From contig DATCMB010000014.1 in NCBI GenBank assembly GCA_036563615.1, positions 416,806-480,805 of the forward strand: 64,000 nt of DNA. Direction: 5' to 3'. The notes below the pieces were generated by a model that was given only the letters and a program-made list of their open reading frames with translations, searched no databases and had not been told where the DNA came from. Below, piece after piece: positions 16,904 through 26,998 of this stretch. Both the position numbers and the translations under genes were made by a program. The stretch's first letter is position 1; each line of letters opens with the position of its first letter. This DNA is from Candidatus Binatia bacterium (GTDB lineage Bacteria > Desulfobacterota > Binatia > UBA12015).

Positions 16904-19305
16904 GCCGCGCGCCCCTCCGCTCCCGTTCCGTCGCTGGCGGCGCTCTTGCGCGCACGTCGCGCGCGCAAGAGCCCGTAGACGCACAGCCCGACGACCATCA
17001 CCACGGTGATCTCACCCGTCGTGTCGAGCGCGCGGATGTCGACGATGATCACGTTCACCGCGTTGCGACCGCCGCCCTCCGCGAGCGCGAGCGACAGGAG
17101 CCCGCCCGGACGCACGGCGACGTTGTCCGGCTCGCGCAGACCGGGCGTCATCGCGAGCAGCAGCAGCACCGTGATCGTCAGGCCGAACGCGCCCGCGATG
17201 CCGAGGTTCACGAGCCGCGACGCGGGACGCAGGTCGTTGCGCGGAAACGCCGGCAGGAAGACCAGCACCAGCAGCACGAAGATCGTCGACACCGTCTCGA
17301 TCAGGATCTGCGTCAGCAGGATGTCCGGCGAGCGGTAGACGACGAACAGCATCGCCACGAGGAAGCCGATCGTCGCGGTGGCGATGATCGCCGCGAGGCG
17401 CGTCGTCGCGCGCACCGCCGCGAAGGTCGCGACGGCGAGCAGCAGGCAGTAGAGGAAGCCGTACCAGGGCATCTCCGCGAGATCGACGGAGATCTGCCGC
17501 CAGGAGAGCCCGACGCGGCCGAGCGCGTAGGTCGCGAGCAGCGGCAGCGTCAGCACGGTCGCCGCGAGGTACCAGCGCACGGAGCCGTTCTGCCAGCGGT
17601 CGGCGAACGCCGCGGCGACGCGCGGGATCGCGTCCATCAGCCGCTCCCAGATGCGCGCCGCCAGAGGCAGCACGGCGAGGCGCTCCTGCAGCGCGGCGAC
17701 GCGCTCGCGCCAGATCCAGCCGCAGGCGCCGAGCGCCAGCGCGAGCAGCGACAGCATCAGCGGCGCGCCGAGGCCCGGCACGAGGTGCACGTGCGCGTGC
17801 GGCCCCGGACCCGACGCCGCGGCCGCCATCAGGTCACCCATCCAGTGGCCCGCGCTCGCGAAGCCGAAGACGAGCGCGAGCGTCGTCAGCACCGCCGGCG
17901 ACACCCAGAGCGGCGGCGCGAAGCCGTGCTGCGCGTGGCCGTGAGCGTCCTCCGCGCGGTGCGCGGCGTCGCCGTGCGCGGCCGGATCGCGCGGCTCGCC
18001 GAGGAAGACGCCGAGCACGAGCTTCGCCGCGGTCGCGACCAGCAGCGCGTTCGCGAGCAGCGCCGCGAGCGCGAGCAGCGGCCAGCCATCGACGAGCGCC
18101 GCGAACAGCGAGTCCTTGGCGACGAAGCCGAGCAGCGGCGGCAGACCCGCCATCGACGCGCCGGCGAGCGCGCAGACGACGAACGCGGCCGGCAGCGCGT
18201 GGCGCAACCCGCCGAGCTGGTCGAGGCGCCGCGTGTGCGCGTGGTGCTCGACGATGCCGGCGACCAGGAACAGCGCGCCCTTGTAGAGCGCGTGGTTCAG
18301 GATCTGCAGGCTCGCGTCCTCGTTGGCCCCGACGCCGTAGAGCAGCGTGATCGCGCCGAGCATCGCGACGGTGGTGCGCGCGAGGATCGCCTTCAGGTCG
18401 ACCTCGCGGAACGCCTGGTAGGCGCCGAGCACCATCGTCGTCCCGCCGGCCGTCACCAGCAGCGGCGCCCACAGCGACGACTCGCCGAAGATCGGCTCCA
18501 TGCGGCCGAGCAGGAAGACGCCCGCCTTCACCATCGTCGCCGCGTGCAGGTAGGTCGAGACCGGTGTGGGCGCGACCATCGCACGCGGCAGCCAGAAGTG
18601 GAACGGCACCTGCGCCGACTTGGTGAAGGCGCCGATCAGCACCAGCACGAGCGACCACGCGCCGAGCGGCGCGTCGACGAGACGCGCGACGACCTCGGGG
18701 CTCGCCGTGATGCGCGACAGCGAGAACGTCCCGGCGAGCTGGCCGATCAGGAGGAAGCCCACGAGCATCGCGAGCCCGCCGAGCGCCGTGACCTGCAGCG
18801 CCATCATCGCGCCCGCCTTCGCGTCGTCGTCCTCCGCGCGGTAGCCGATGAGCAAGAACGAGGTGATGCTCGTCAGCTCCCAGAAGACGAACAGCACGAC
18901 GAGGTCGTCGGCGAGCGAGATGCCGAGCATCGCGCCCATGAACGCGGCGAGCGCGGCGTAGAAGCGCCTGACGCGGTTGCGCGGCTGGTCGGCCATGTAG
19001 GACAGCGCGTAGAGCGCGACCAGCGCGCCGATCCCCGCGACCAGCATCGCGAGCAGCAGCCCGAAGCCGTCGGCGCGCAGCGCGAGCGCGACGTCGATCT
19101 GCGGCAGCCAGGGCGCGCGGAAGACGTGCAGCACCCCGCTCGTCGCGACGCTGACCAGCAGGCCGAGCGCGCCGAGCGCCGCGGCGAGGACGATCCACCC
19201 GGCTCCGTGTCCGAGCCGGCGCCCCGCGCCGCCGACGATCAGCGCGGCGACGAAAGGAAGCGCGACGATGAGCGGGAGCAGGTTGCTTGGTTCGTGAGCG
19301 GGCAA
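16900..19305 (-). CDS. mrpA: Mrp Na+/H+ antiporter subunit A (NuoL-like)
   Basis: The product is about 801 residues from the TTG at 19305, which has GGAAG at the proper distance. The longer GTG-started frame (19515) would add about 70 arginine-rich residues that do not look like MrpA. The N-terminal two thirds are the NuoL-like channel, with FWELTSITSFLLIGY, KSAQVPFHFWLPRAM and HAATMVKAGVFLLGR. A His-rich loop (about residues 465-490, with repeated AH pairs) is unusual. The C-terminal third has the extra membrane domains typical of full-length MrpA. It is the first gene of a complete A-G operon and the main ion-translocating subunit. Confidence 0.93.
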   Translation of the reverse strand: MPAHEPSNLLPLIVALPFVAALIVGGAGRRLGHGAGWIVLAAALGALGLLVSVATSGVLHVFRAPWLPQIDVALALRADGFGLLLAMLVAGIGALVALYALSYMADQPRNRVRRFYAALAAFMGAMLGISLADDLVVLFVFWELTSITSFLLIGYRAEDDDAKAGAMMALQVTALGGLAMLVGFLLIGQLAGTFSLSRITASPEVVARLVDAPLGAWSLVLVLIGAFTKSAQVPFHFWLPRAMVAPTPVSTYLHAATMVKAGVFLLGRMEPIFGESSLWAPLLVTAGGTTMVLGAYQAFREVDLKAILARTTVAMLGAITLLYGVGANEDASLQILNHALYKGALFLVAGIVEHHAHTRRLDQLGGLRHALPAAFVVCALAGASMAGLPPLLGFVAKDSLFAALVDGWPLLALAALLANALLVATAAKLVLGVFLGEPRDPAAHGDAAHRAEDAHGHAQHGFAPPLWVSPAVLTTLALVFGFASAGHWMGDLMAAAASGPGPHAHVHLVPGLGAPLMLSLLALALGACGWIWRERVAALQERLAVLPLAARIWERLMDAIPRVAAAFADRWQNGSVRWYLAATVLTLPLLATYALGRVGLSWRQISVDLAEMPWYGFLYCLLLAVATFAAVRATTRLAAIIATATIGFLVAMLFVVYRSPDILLTQILIETVSTIFVLLVLVFLPAFPRNDLRPASRLVNLGIAGAFGLTITVLLLLAMTPGLREPDNVAVRPGGLLSLALAEGGGRNAVNVIIVDIRALDTTGEITVVMVVGLCVYGLLRARRARKSAASDGTGAEGRAA

Positions 19306-19557
19306 GACGGAGCTTCCAACGTGTGACGGCGACCCCGCCGCGCCTCGGGCGACGCGACCGCCGGCACGTTCCTTCCTTTCATCGACGAGCCGAGCGCGAC
19401 GACCGCTTGCGTACCGGACGAGACGCCGCGATGCGACCGCAGGTAAGCCACGCGGCGGGCGCGCGCGCAAGGAGCGCACCAGATCGCGCGCGCCGTCGCT
19501 GCGCGAGATCTGCACGCCGAGCGCTGCGCGCGCGCCGAAGAAGCGGGCAGGCGCGCG

Positions 19558-19581
19558 AAAATGCGGCAGCGCGCTGCCCGC
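19558..19581 (-). terminator. Possible rho-independent terminator after the amidase gene
   Basis: On the minus strand, about 35 bases after the amidase stop, GCGGGCAGCGCGCTGCCGC can fold into a short GC stem (GGCAG/CTGCC, loop CGCG, plus flanking pairs around a bulge). It is followed by ATTTTCG. The T-run is only four bases, so the call is tentative. The rest of 19306-19615 shows no gene. Confidence 0.4.
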
Positions 19582-19615
19582 ACGCGCGGCAGCCGCGACA
19601 CCGCGTCGGGACGGC

Positions 19616-21097
19616 TCAAGAGACGGCGCGCGGCGGCGGCACGAAGCCGCCCACGACGTCGGCGAGACGACGCGCGAAGTCGATCGGCGTGCGATCCTCG
19701 AGGTACGGCCCCACGATCTGCACGCCGATCGGCAGCCCGTCGGGCGTCGCGCCGATCGGTGCCGCGACCGCGGGCGCGTAGGTCAGGCTCGCGACCGAGA
19801 TCCAGGCGAAGAGATCGAAGTACGGCCGGCTCTCGCCGTTCACCGTGATCCGCCGGTCGGTCATCGGCTCCGAGTGGTCGTGCGCGATCGCCGGCACGGG
19901 CACGATCGGGCACAGCAGCACGTCGTAGCGCTCGAAGAAGCGCGCGAGCTCGCGGCGGAAGCGCTCGCGCAACTCGTTCGCCGCGAGCCAGTCGCGGTGG
20001 CGCGCGGTGCCGAACAGCACGAAGCGCGAGAACGAGTCCGGCGCGTCCTGCGGCAGCGACGGCGCGAGCTCGACGAAGCGCCGGAACGCCTCGTCCGGGA
20101 AGCCCGCGGCGAGGATCGCGTAGAGCAGCCGCTGGTAGGTGCGCATGGCGTCGGCGAGCGCGAAGGCGGGACGCGCCGTGTCGTCGACCGCGACGCCCGC
20201 CGCGCGCAGCGCGTCGACCGTCCCCGAAAGCCGCTCGAGGACCTGCGCGTCGACCGGGTACGCCGGATCGTCGAGCCACGCGGCGACCCGGTAGTCGCGC
20301 AAGCGCGTGCGCCGCGCCGGCGGCAGCTCGAGCCGCCACGCGATCGCGCGCTCGGGCAGCGGACCGGCGAGGACGTCGAGCAGCAGCTCGAGGTCGTCCG
20401 CGTCGCGCGCGATCGGACCGACGACGCCGAGGTCGGACTCGGCGAGCGTCCCCGGCGGCCCCGGGACGTGGCCGCGCAGCGGCACCACGCCGTGCGAGGT
20501 CTTGAGGCCGTACACGCCGGACCAGCCGCACGGCGTGCGGATCGAGCCGCCGAGATCGCTACCGAGCTCGAACGCGGTGAGCCCGCACGCGACCGCCGTC
20601 ACCGCGCCGCCCGACGAGCCGCCCGGCGTGCGCTCGGGATCCCACGCGTTGCGCGTGACGCCGTGCACCGGGTTGTAGGTCTGCACGTCGCCGGCGAGGA
20701 ACGGCGTGTTGGTCTTGCCGAAGACGACGCAGCCCGCGTCGACCAGACGCTGCACCGCGATCGCGTCGCGCTCGGGGACGTGCTCCGCGTGGTGCGGCGC
20801 GCCGCAGGTCGTGCGCAGCCCCGCGGTCTCGAAGCTGTCCTTGACGGTGATCGGCAGCCCGTGCAGCGGCCCCCAGCTCTCGCCGCGCGCGAGCGCGGCG
20901 TCGGCCGCATCGGCGCGCGCCCGCGCCCGCTCGAGGTCGAGCGTGACGACCGCGTTGAGCGGCGGGTTCAGGCGCTCGATGCGGCGCACGAAGTGCTCGA
21001 GCAGCTCGCGGCTCGAGAGCTCGCGACGCGCGATGCGCGCGGCGAGCTCGCGTGCAGACGCGAGCGCGGGATCGGTGGTGGTGGTGTCGGCGGCCAT
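19616..21097 (-). CDS. Amidase (amidase-signature family)
   Basis: The product is 493 residues, full length for the amidase-signature family. The Ser-cisSer-Lys triad is visible. Lys86 is in LPITVKDSFE, the cis-Ser is Ser161 or Ser162 in TPGGSSGGA, and the nucleophile Ser185 is in GSDLGGSIRTP. It hydrolyses amide bonds, but the substrate cannot be deduced. It is not GatA by context, because no gatB or gatC is nearby. No signal peptide is seen, so it is probably cytoplasmic. The ATG has GGAAG upstream. It starts 17 bases after the giant kinase stop and may be co-transcribed with the kinase and phosphatase. Confidence 0.88.
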   Translation of the reverse strand: MAADTTTTDPALASARELAARIARRELSSRELLEHFVRRIERLNPPLNAVVTLDLERARARADAADAALARGESWGPLHGLPITVKDSFETAGLRTTCGAPHHAEHVPERDAIAVQRLVDAGCVVFGKTNTPFLAGDVQTYNPVHGVTRNAWDPERTPGGSSGGAVTAVACGLTAFELGSDLGGSIRTPCGWSGVYGLKTSHGVVPLRGHVPGPPGTLAESDLGVVGPIARDADDLELLLDVLAGPLPERAIAWRLELPPARRTRLRDYRVAAWLDDPAYPVDAQVLERLSGTVDALRAAGVAVDDTARPAFALADAMRTYQRLLYAILAAGFPDEAFRRFVELAPSLPQDAPDSFSRFVLFGTARHRDWLAANELRERFRRELARFFERYDVLLCPIVPVPAIAHDHSEPMTDRRITVNGESRPYFDLFAWISVASLTYAPAVAAPIGATPDGLPIGVQIVGPYLEDRTPIDFARRLADVVGGFVPPPRAVS

Positions 21098-21114
21098 CGT
21101 TCTTCCAATCCCGC

Positions 21115-24100
21115 TCAGCGGCGTCGCGTCTCGAGCTCGGTCACGCGGCCGTTCACCACGCCCACGATCTGCTCGACGCGGCCGGTGCGCGACACCTGCT
21201 CGCCGCGCAGGTCGGTGAAGTCGTCGGTGCGCGTGTAGGTGAGGCGCGCGCGCTGGTCGTCGATCTTGTCGACGCGGACGTCGCTGAAGGTGACGCGCAG
21301 CCCCTGCTGGTCGTCGAGCACGCGCTGCAGCTCCGCGACCTTGTCGGGAGCGAGCCCGCGCAGCTCGCCGATGCGGCGCGCGTCCTTCGCGTTGAACGCC
21401 GCCTCGTACTCGCTGAGCCACGAGCGCGCGCGGTTCACGATGCCGCTCGACGGCGTGATGCTCCACTCGCTGCGCCGCGACACCTGATCGAAGTTGTCCT
21501 GCACGTAGCCGACGACGCGGTGCGGCCGCTCGTCGCTGACGCGGAACTCGAAGCGCGGGCTCGAGCCGCGCGCCGCCTGCCGGCCGTCGACCTGGAAGAC
21601 GTAGGTGAAGCTCTGGCCGCCGATCGGGCTGCGCGCCGCGAGCTGGAAGGTCTGCGTGCTGCCGGGCTCGACCTCGAGGTTGCCGGGCGGCGGCGTCGTC
21701 TCGGCGAGCTCCGGGGCCGGCGGCTCGACCACGACGTCCCACGACTTCTCGAAGGTGCCGCCGTCCGGCGCGCGCGCGCTCACCGCGACCTTCACCGGCG
21801 TGCGGCGCACGAGCGACGGATCGTCGGGCGTGAAGGTGAAGCGCGTGCCGCTCGCGACCTTCTTGCCGTCGACGCTCCACTCGATCTCGAGGTCGGTCGC
21901 GTCGCGCGGCGGCGACAGCGCGAACTCCTGCGGCTTCTCGAAGCGCAGACGCTCGATGCGGTTCGGCGTCACGCCGATCTCGAGCTTCGGCTTGATCGCC
22001 GCGATCTGCCAGCTCGCGCTGACCTCGGCCTCACCGTCGCTCGCGGTGAGCGCGACCTTGCGGTTGCCGGTGACCGGCACCGCGAGCTTCGGTCCGTCGC
22101 CCGCGGGCTTGCCGTCGATCGTCCAGGCGTAGGCGATGCGGTCGCCGTCCGGATCGTCGACGTCGGCGCTCAGCTCCACCGTGTCGCCGAGCTTCGCCTC
22201 GATCTTGCCGCCCGCGCGCGGCGAGGTCGTGAGCTTCGGTTTGCGATTGACGTTCGCGACCTCGACCTTCCACGCCTTGCGCGCCGCCTCGGCGCCCTCG
22301 CCGACCACGACCTCGAGCGTCCGCGGCGCGTCGCTCGCCGCGTCGTAGCCCGGAGCGTACTCGAAGCGATCGACGTCGCGCGCGACGATCTGGTCGTCGA
22401 GCCGCCAGGCGATCTTCGGCTTCGCGTCGGGCGCGCCGCCCTCGAGCTCGATGCGGAACGCCTGCTTGGCGCCTTCCTTGACCGCGACCTCGGCAGCGTC
22501 CGGCGCGAAGCTCGCGATGCGCACGGGCGGCGGCGCGGCCGGCGACGGCGGCGGGATGTTCGCGACCTGCGCGGGCTCTTCCTCTACTCGTACTTGCTCT
22601 TGCGCGGGCGCCGGCTGCGCCACGGCCTCGGGCTGCCCGGCCTGCGGCTCGGGCCGTGCCGCGACCTCGGGCTGCGCGGCTCGCGGGTCCGGCTCCGCAG
22701 CCTCGGGCTTCGCGGTTTCGGGCTGCGCGTCCTCCGTCGCAGGCTGCGGCGCGGGCTTCGCGGCTTGCGGCTCGCGCGGCTCGGGCGCGACGGGCTTCGC
22801 CGGCGCGGGCGCTTCCTGCGCGGAGCGCTCGACGCGGGCGACGCGCGCGGGCTCGGTCGGCGGCACGGCCTCGCGCTGCGAAAGCCACAACGCGGCGGCG
22901 GCCGCCGCCGCGAGCGCCGCGGCGCCTCCGCCGATCCACGCGAGCGGGACGCCGCGGCGGCGCGGCACCTCGGGCACGGCGATGCCGAGCCGCGTCGCCT
23001 CGGCGGGCTCGACGCGCGTCGGCTCGACCACGTCCGCGACCACCGTGGCGTCGGGGGCGACGTCGGCGTCGCGCGCACGCGCGCGAGCTTCGGCGGCACG
23101 CTGCGCCGCTTCGACCTCGGCCTGGCGCTTCGCCTCCGCGACGCGGTCGGCCTCGGCACGTCGTTGCGCCTCCGCGGCCTCGGCGAGGCGCTGCGCCTCG
23201 GCGGCGCGCTCGCGCTCCTCGGCTTCCGCACGCGCGCGCGCCGCCCTCTCCTCCGCCGCGCGCGCCTCCGCCTCGGCCTTGGCGCGGGCGGCCGCGCGCT
23301 CCTTCTCGAGCGCCGCCTGGATCTCGGCCTCGAGCGCGGCGTACGCTGCCTCCGCACGGGCGTACGCGTCCGCGGCGGCTGGCCACTGCTTGCGGGCGAA
23401 GGCCGCGTCGGCCTCCTTGAGCAGGCCCGCCGCGGCCTTCACCTGGCGGCGCGAGGCGCCGAGCGCGGCGACGCGCTGCTCGGCGGCATGCGCGGCGTCG
23501 CGACGCTCCCTCGCGGCGACGAGCCGCGCGCCCTCGGCGACCGCCTCGTCGAGCGCGTCGCGCTTCGCGCGCAACGCCCGCACCGCGTCGCCGAGGTCGC
23601 CCGCGACCGTCGCGTCGAGCAACGCGCGCGCCTCGTCGCGCAGCCGACCGACGACCTCCTCCGGTGCGCCCTGCGCGGCGGCGAGCGACTCCTCGAGCCG
23701 TGCGCGCTCGGCCTCGACCTCGGCGATCTGCCGCTCGCGAACGAGCGCCACGACGGCGCGCGCGCCGTCGGCCGCCGCCTGCTGCAGACGCGCAGCGGCG
23801 AGGAGATCGCCGTCGCGCTCCGCGCGCTCGGCTTGCGCCGCGGTCTCGTCGGCGCGCGCCAGCTCCGCGGCCGCGAGCCGGCTCGCCTCGGCGCGATCGA
23901 TCGCGCCGCGCGCCGCCTCCGCCGCGCGTCGCGCCTCGGCGAGCGCCGCGAGCCGTCGCTCGCGCTCCTGCTCGACCGCGGCGCGCACCGACTCGAGCGC
24001 GCCGCCGACCGCACGCCGCGCGTCGGCGAAGCGCTCGCGGCCGACGAGCGCATCGACCGTCGCGGCGAGCGCGTCGGGATCGACGTCGATGCCGCCCGCG

Positions 24101-26988
24101 GGGACCATGGGCGACGCGAGCAGCGCGCGCATCTCGGCGAGGCCGTCGGCGGCCGCGGCGCGCGTGCGCTCGTCGAGGTCGACGCGCAGGTCGCCGATCA
24201 GCCGCCAGCTCTGATCGAGCGCCGCCGCGACCGCGCGCGCCTCGCGCCGCGCGAGCGCCTGCTGCACGGCATCGACGCTGCGCTCGACCTCGATACGAGC
24301 GCGCTCCGCGAGCAGCTCGCCGGCGTTGGCGACGAAGGTCTGCGACTCCGCGACCAGCGTGTCGACGCGCTCGCCGAGCCCGGCGAACAGCGCCTGCTCG
24401 GCCTCGCGCAGCGCGCCGAGCGCCTCGCCGCTCGCCGTCAGCGCGGACTGGCGATCGCCGCCGCGCTCGGCTTCTTCCGCCGCCTCGCGAGCGCGCAGCG
24501 CGCGCCGGATCTCGTCGGCGCAGAGCTCGCCCGCGAGCGTCGTGTCGAGGGCGCCGAGCGCGTCGTCGATCTGCGCGCGCGCGGCGGCGAGACGCTCGCT
24601 CTCGTCGCGCGCGACGACCTCGCTCCGGACCTGCTCGAACGCCGCAGCCGCGGCGGCGAGCTGCTCGCGCGCGGCGACGAAGTCGCGACGCGCGAACGCC
24701 GCGCGCGCGTCGTCGAGCAAGCGATCCGCCGTGGCGAGGTCCGGGCCGCGCGCGCCGAGCGCGCTCGCGGCGTCGCGCGCGGCGAGCGCGGCGCGCTCCG
24801 CGTCGCGCGCCTGCCGCCAGGGCTCGACCTCGTCGAGCGCGCGCGCGAGCGCGGCGGCCGCATCTTCCAGCGCGGTGACCGCGGCACGGCGCTCGCGCGG
24901 CAGCTCGCCGTCGAGGAGCCTCAGAGCTGCGCGACGTGCGTCGCCGACCACCTCGGCCGGCGCCGTCGCGGCGCGCTGCACGAGGTCGCGCAGCGCAGCG
25001 GCAGCGGACTCGATCTGCTCCCGCGCGGCGACGCGCGTGCGCTCGGCGGTCTCGGCGTAGAGGCGCGCCGCGTTCGCGAAGCCTTCCGCCGCGCCGCGCA
25101 GCTCGCCGCGGAGCGCGCGCGCCTCGCCTTCCGCCTGCGCCGCCTCCGCCGCGCGCAGCGAGTCGGCGGCGAGCTCGCGCGCCTCGCCGAGGTCGATCGC
25201 GGCGCGCGCCTGCTCCGCCTCGCGACGCGCGACCTCGGCGCGCGCGCGCTCTTCCTGCTCGAGCCGTGCCGCCGCGTCGCGCACCGCCGCGAGCGCATCC
25301 GCCGCATGGCGCAGCGCGACCACGTACGCGCCCTGCCCGATCGCCGCCGCGACGTCGCGCTCGACGGCCGCCGGCTCGACACCCGACGCCGCGGCCGCCT
25401 CCTCCGAGCGCGCGCGCAGCGCCTGGTACGCGGCGCCGAGCTCGCGCAGCGCACCACCGCTGCGCTCGCGCGCCGCCGTCTGCACGTCCGCACGCGCGCG
25501 CTCGAGCTGCGCCTGAGCGTCGCGCAGGACGCCGCGCGCCGCCTCCCAGTTGCTCGCCGCGACGTGCTCGCCGAGCGGCGCCAGGACGGCCTCGAACGCC
25601 GGCGTGCGCTCGCGGGGCAGCAGGTCGCCGGCGTTCGCCGCGAGCTCGCGCCAGGCGTTCGACAGATCGCGGCCGCGGTTCTCGATCGCGGCCGCGACCG
25701 TGCGCTCGATCTCCGCGTTCAGGCGCTGGATGCGGTCCGAGAGACCCTGCAGGTTCGACGCCGCTTCTTGGTATTGACCTTCGTTCTCGGCGCGCTCGAC
25801 ACGGTGCAGGATCTGGCTCATGTCGTCGAGCTGGCGGAAGTCGTCGCGGGGCAGGTCGAGCGCGATGAGCTCCTTCAGCAGGCGCTCGAACTCGCCCGCC
25901 TGGTCGTCGACCGCGCCGCGCAGGCCCTGCAGCAGCGCGACCCACTGGCTGCGCGTCTCGGTCCCGGTCTGCGGACGCTCGGGCTCGTCGCGCGTCGTGG
26001 CCGTCATCTCGCCGACCACGGTCGCGACCTGCGTCGCGCCGGCCTGCGACGGCGTGGGCGCGGTGACCGTCGTCGCCGTGCTCGCGGCGGCGTAGGACAC
26101 GTCGCCCGGCGCCTCGCTCCCCGACGTCACCTCGATGCACTCGAGGCGGCGGCACTCCTCGAGGCGCCGCACGAGCTCGCTCGCGCTGCGCACGCGCTTC
26201 TCGCGATCGGGCGCCAGGCACTCGCGGATCAGCTTCTCGAACAGCGGCGGCGGCGGCTCGGGGTAGTCGAGCTCGGGCTCCCAGTCGTCCTGGTAGCCGA
26301 CGCAGCTCGCGATCTTCAGCTCCGGCATGCCGGCCAGGTACTTGCGGCCGGCGAAGATCTCGTAGAGCACGACGCCGAGCGAGTAGATGTCCGCGCGGCC
26401 GTCGATCGGCACGCCCTTCTCGCTGCGGATCTGCTCGCGCGACGAGTACCGGTAGGTGCCGACGAAGCTGCCGGTGCGCGTGAAGCTCTCGTCGCTCGCG
26501 CTCTCGATCTCCTTGGCGATGCCGAAGTCGGTGACGACGGGGCGTCCGGTGCCGTCCTCGATCAGGATGTTGGCGGGCTTGATGTCGCGGTGGACGAGGC
26601 CCGCGCGATGCGCGCAGTCGAGCGCGGACGCGACCGCGATGCCGATGCGCAGCGTCTCGGGATACGAGAAGCGCCCTTGCTGACGGAGCAGCTCGCCCAG
26701 GTCGCGGCCGCGGATGAACTCCATCAGCAGGTAGGTGCCGAAGCCCGGCTCCTGGTCGATGTCGAACACGCGCACGATGTGCGGGTGCTCGAGGCGCGCC
26801 ATCATCTGCGCCTCGTGCAGGAAGCGACGCTCGATCTCCGGGTTGTCCTGCAGATCGCCAACGATCTGCTTCAGCGCGCGTGTGACGCGAAGGCCCTCGT
26901 GAAAGACCTCGTAGACGTACCCCATCCCGCCGCGCCCGACCTGGCGCACGATGCGGAGTTTGTTCTTGATGAGGCGGCCTTCGGTCAT
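21115..26988 (-). CDS. Giant transmembrane Ser/Thr protein kinase with coiled coil, four Ig-like repeats and NTF2-like domain
   Basis: The product is 1957 residues. Residues 10-285 are a Hanks-type kinase with all key residues: GRGGMG (18-23), Lys40, Glu59, HRDIKPAN (133-140) and DFG (154-156). The activation segment carries several Thr/Ser residues before GTYRYSS. Residues about 350-1340 are almost entirely Ala/Arg/Glu-rich alpha-helix, probably one very long coiled coil. A single membrane helix lies at about 1345-1368, then a Pro/Glu/Ala linker of about 100 residues. Four Ig/PKD-like repeats of about 90 residues follow (about 1488-1845), each with a WxxDG-type core such as AWTIDGK, EWSVDGK and VFQVDGR. 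The last 110 residues resemble an NTF2/SnoaL-like fold. It likely senses an envelope signal and phosphorylates cytoplasmic targets. The PP2C gene upstream, 10 bases away, is the expected antagonist. Confidence 0.88.
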   Translation of the reverse strand: MTEGRLIKNKLRIVRQVGRGGMGYVYEVFHEGLRVTRALKQIVGDLQDNPEIERRFLHEAQMMARLEHPHIVRVFDIDQEPGFGTYLLMEFIRGRDLGELLRQQGRFSYPETLRIGIAVASALDCAHRAGLVHRDIKPANILIEDGTGRPVVTDFGIAKEIESASDESFTRTGSFVGTYRYSSREQIRSEKGVPIDGRADIYSLGVVLYEIFAGRKYLAGMPELKIASCVGYQDDWEPELDYPEPPPPLFEKLIRECLAPDREKRVRSASELVRRLEECRRLECIEVTSGSEAPGDVSYAAASTATTVTAPTPSQAGATQVATVVGEMTATTRDEPERPQTGTETRSQWVALLQGLRGAVDDQAGEFERLLKELIALDLPRDDFRQLDDMSQILHRVERAENEGQYQEAASNLQGLSDRIQRLNAEIERTVAAAIENRGRDLSNAWRELAANAGDLLPRERTPAFEAVLAPLGEHVAASNWEAARGVLRDAQAQLERARADVQTAARERSGGALRELGAAYQALRARSEEAAAASGVEPAAVERDVAAAIGQGAYVVALRHAADALAAVRDAAARLEQEERARAEVARREAEQARAAIDLGEARELAADSLRAAEAAQAEGEARALRGELRGAAEGFANAARLYAETAERTRVAAREQIESAAAALRDLVQRAATAPAEVVGDARRAALRLLDGELPRERRAAVTALEDAAAALARALDEVEPWRQARDAERAALAARDAASALGARGPDLATADRLLDDARAAFARRDFVAAREQLAAAAAAFEQVRSEVVARDESERLAAARAQIDDALGALDTTLAGELCADEIRRALRAREAAEEAERGGDRQSALTASGEALGALREAEQALFAGLGERVDTLVAESQTFVANAGELLAERARIEVERSVDAVQQALARREARAVAAALDQSWRLIGDLRVDLDERTRAAAADGLAEMRALLASPMVPAGGIDVDPDALAATVDALVGRERFADARRAVGGALESVRAAVEQERERRLAALAEARRAAEAARGAIDRAEASRLAAAELARADETAAQAERAERDGDLLAAARLQQAAADGARAVVALVRERQIAEVEAERARLEESLAAAQGAPEEVVGRLRDEARALLDATVAGDLGDAVRALRAKRDALDEAVAEGARLVAARERRDAAHAAEQRVAALGASRRQVKAAAGLLKEADAAFARKQWPAAADAYARAEAAYAALEAEIQAALEKERAAARAKAEAEARAAEERAARARAEAEERERAAEAQRLAEAAEAQRRAEADRVAEAKRQAEVEAAQRAAEARARARDADVAPDATVVADVVEPTRVEPAEATRLGIAVPEVPRRRGVPLAWIGGGAAALAAAAAAALWLSQREAVPPTEPARVARVERSAQEAPAPAKPVAPEPREPQAAKPAPQPATEDAQPETAKPEAAEPDPRAAQPEVAARPEPQAGQPEAVAQPAPAQEQVRVEEEPAQVANIPPPSPAAPPPVRIASFAPDAAEVAVKEGAKQAFRIELEGGAPDAKPKIAWRLDDQIVARDVDRFEYAPGYDAASDAPRTLEVVVGEGAEAARKAWKVEVANVNRKPKLTTSPRAGGKIEAKLGDTVELSADVDDPDGDRIAYAWTIDGKPAGDGPKLAVPVTGNRKVALTASDGEAEVSASWQIAAIKPKLEIGVTPNRIERLRFEKPQEFALSPPRDATDLEIEWSVDGKKVASGTRFTFTPDDPSLVRRTPVKVAVSARAPDGGTFEKSWDVVVEPPAPELAETTPPPGNLEVEPGSTQTFQLAARSPIGGQSFTYVFQVDGRQAARGSSPRFEFRVSDERPHRVVGYVQDNFDQVSRRSEWSITPSSGIVNRARSWLSEYEAAFNAKDARRIGELRGLAPDKVAELQRVLDDQQGLRVTFSDVRVDKIDDQRARLTYTRTDDFTDLRGEQVSRTGRVEQIVGVVNGRVTELETRRR

Positions 26989-26998
26989 CGAGCGACCG

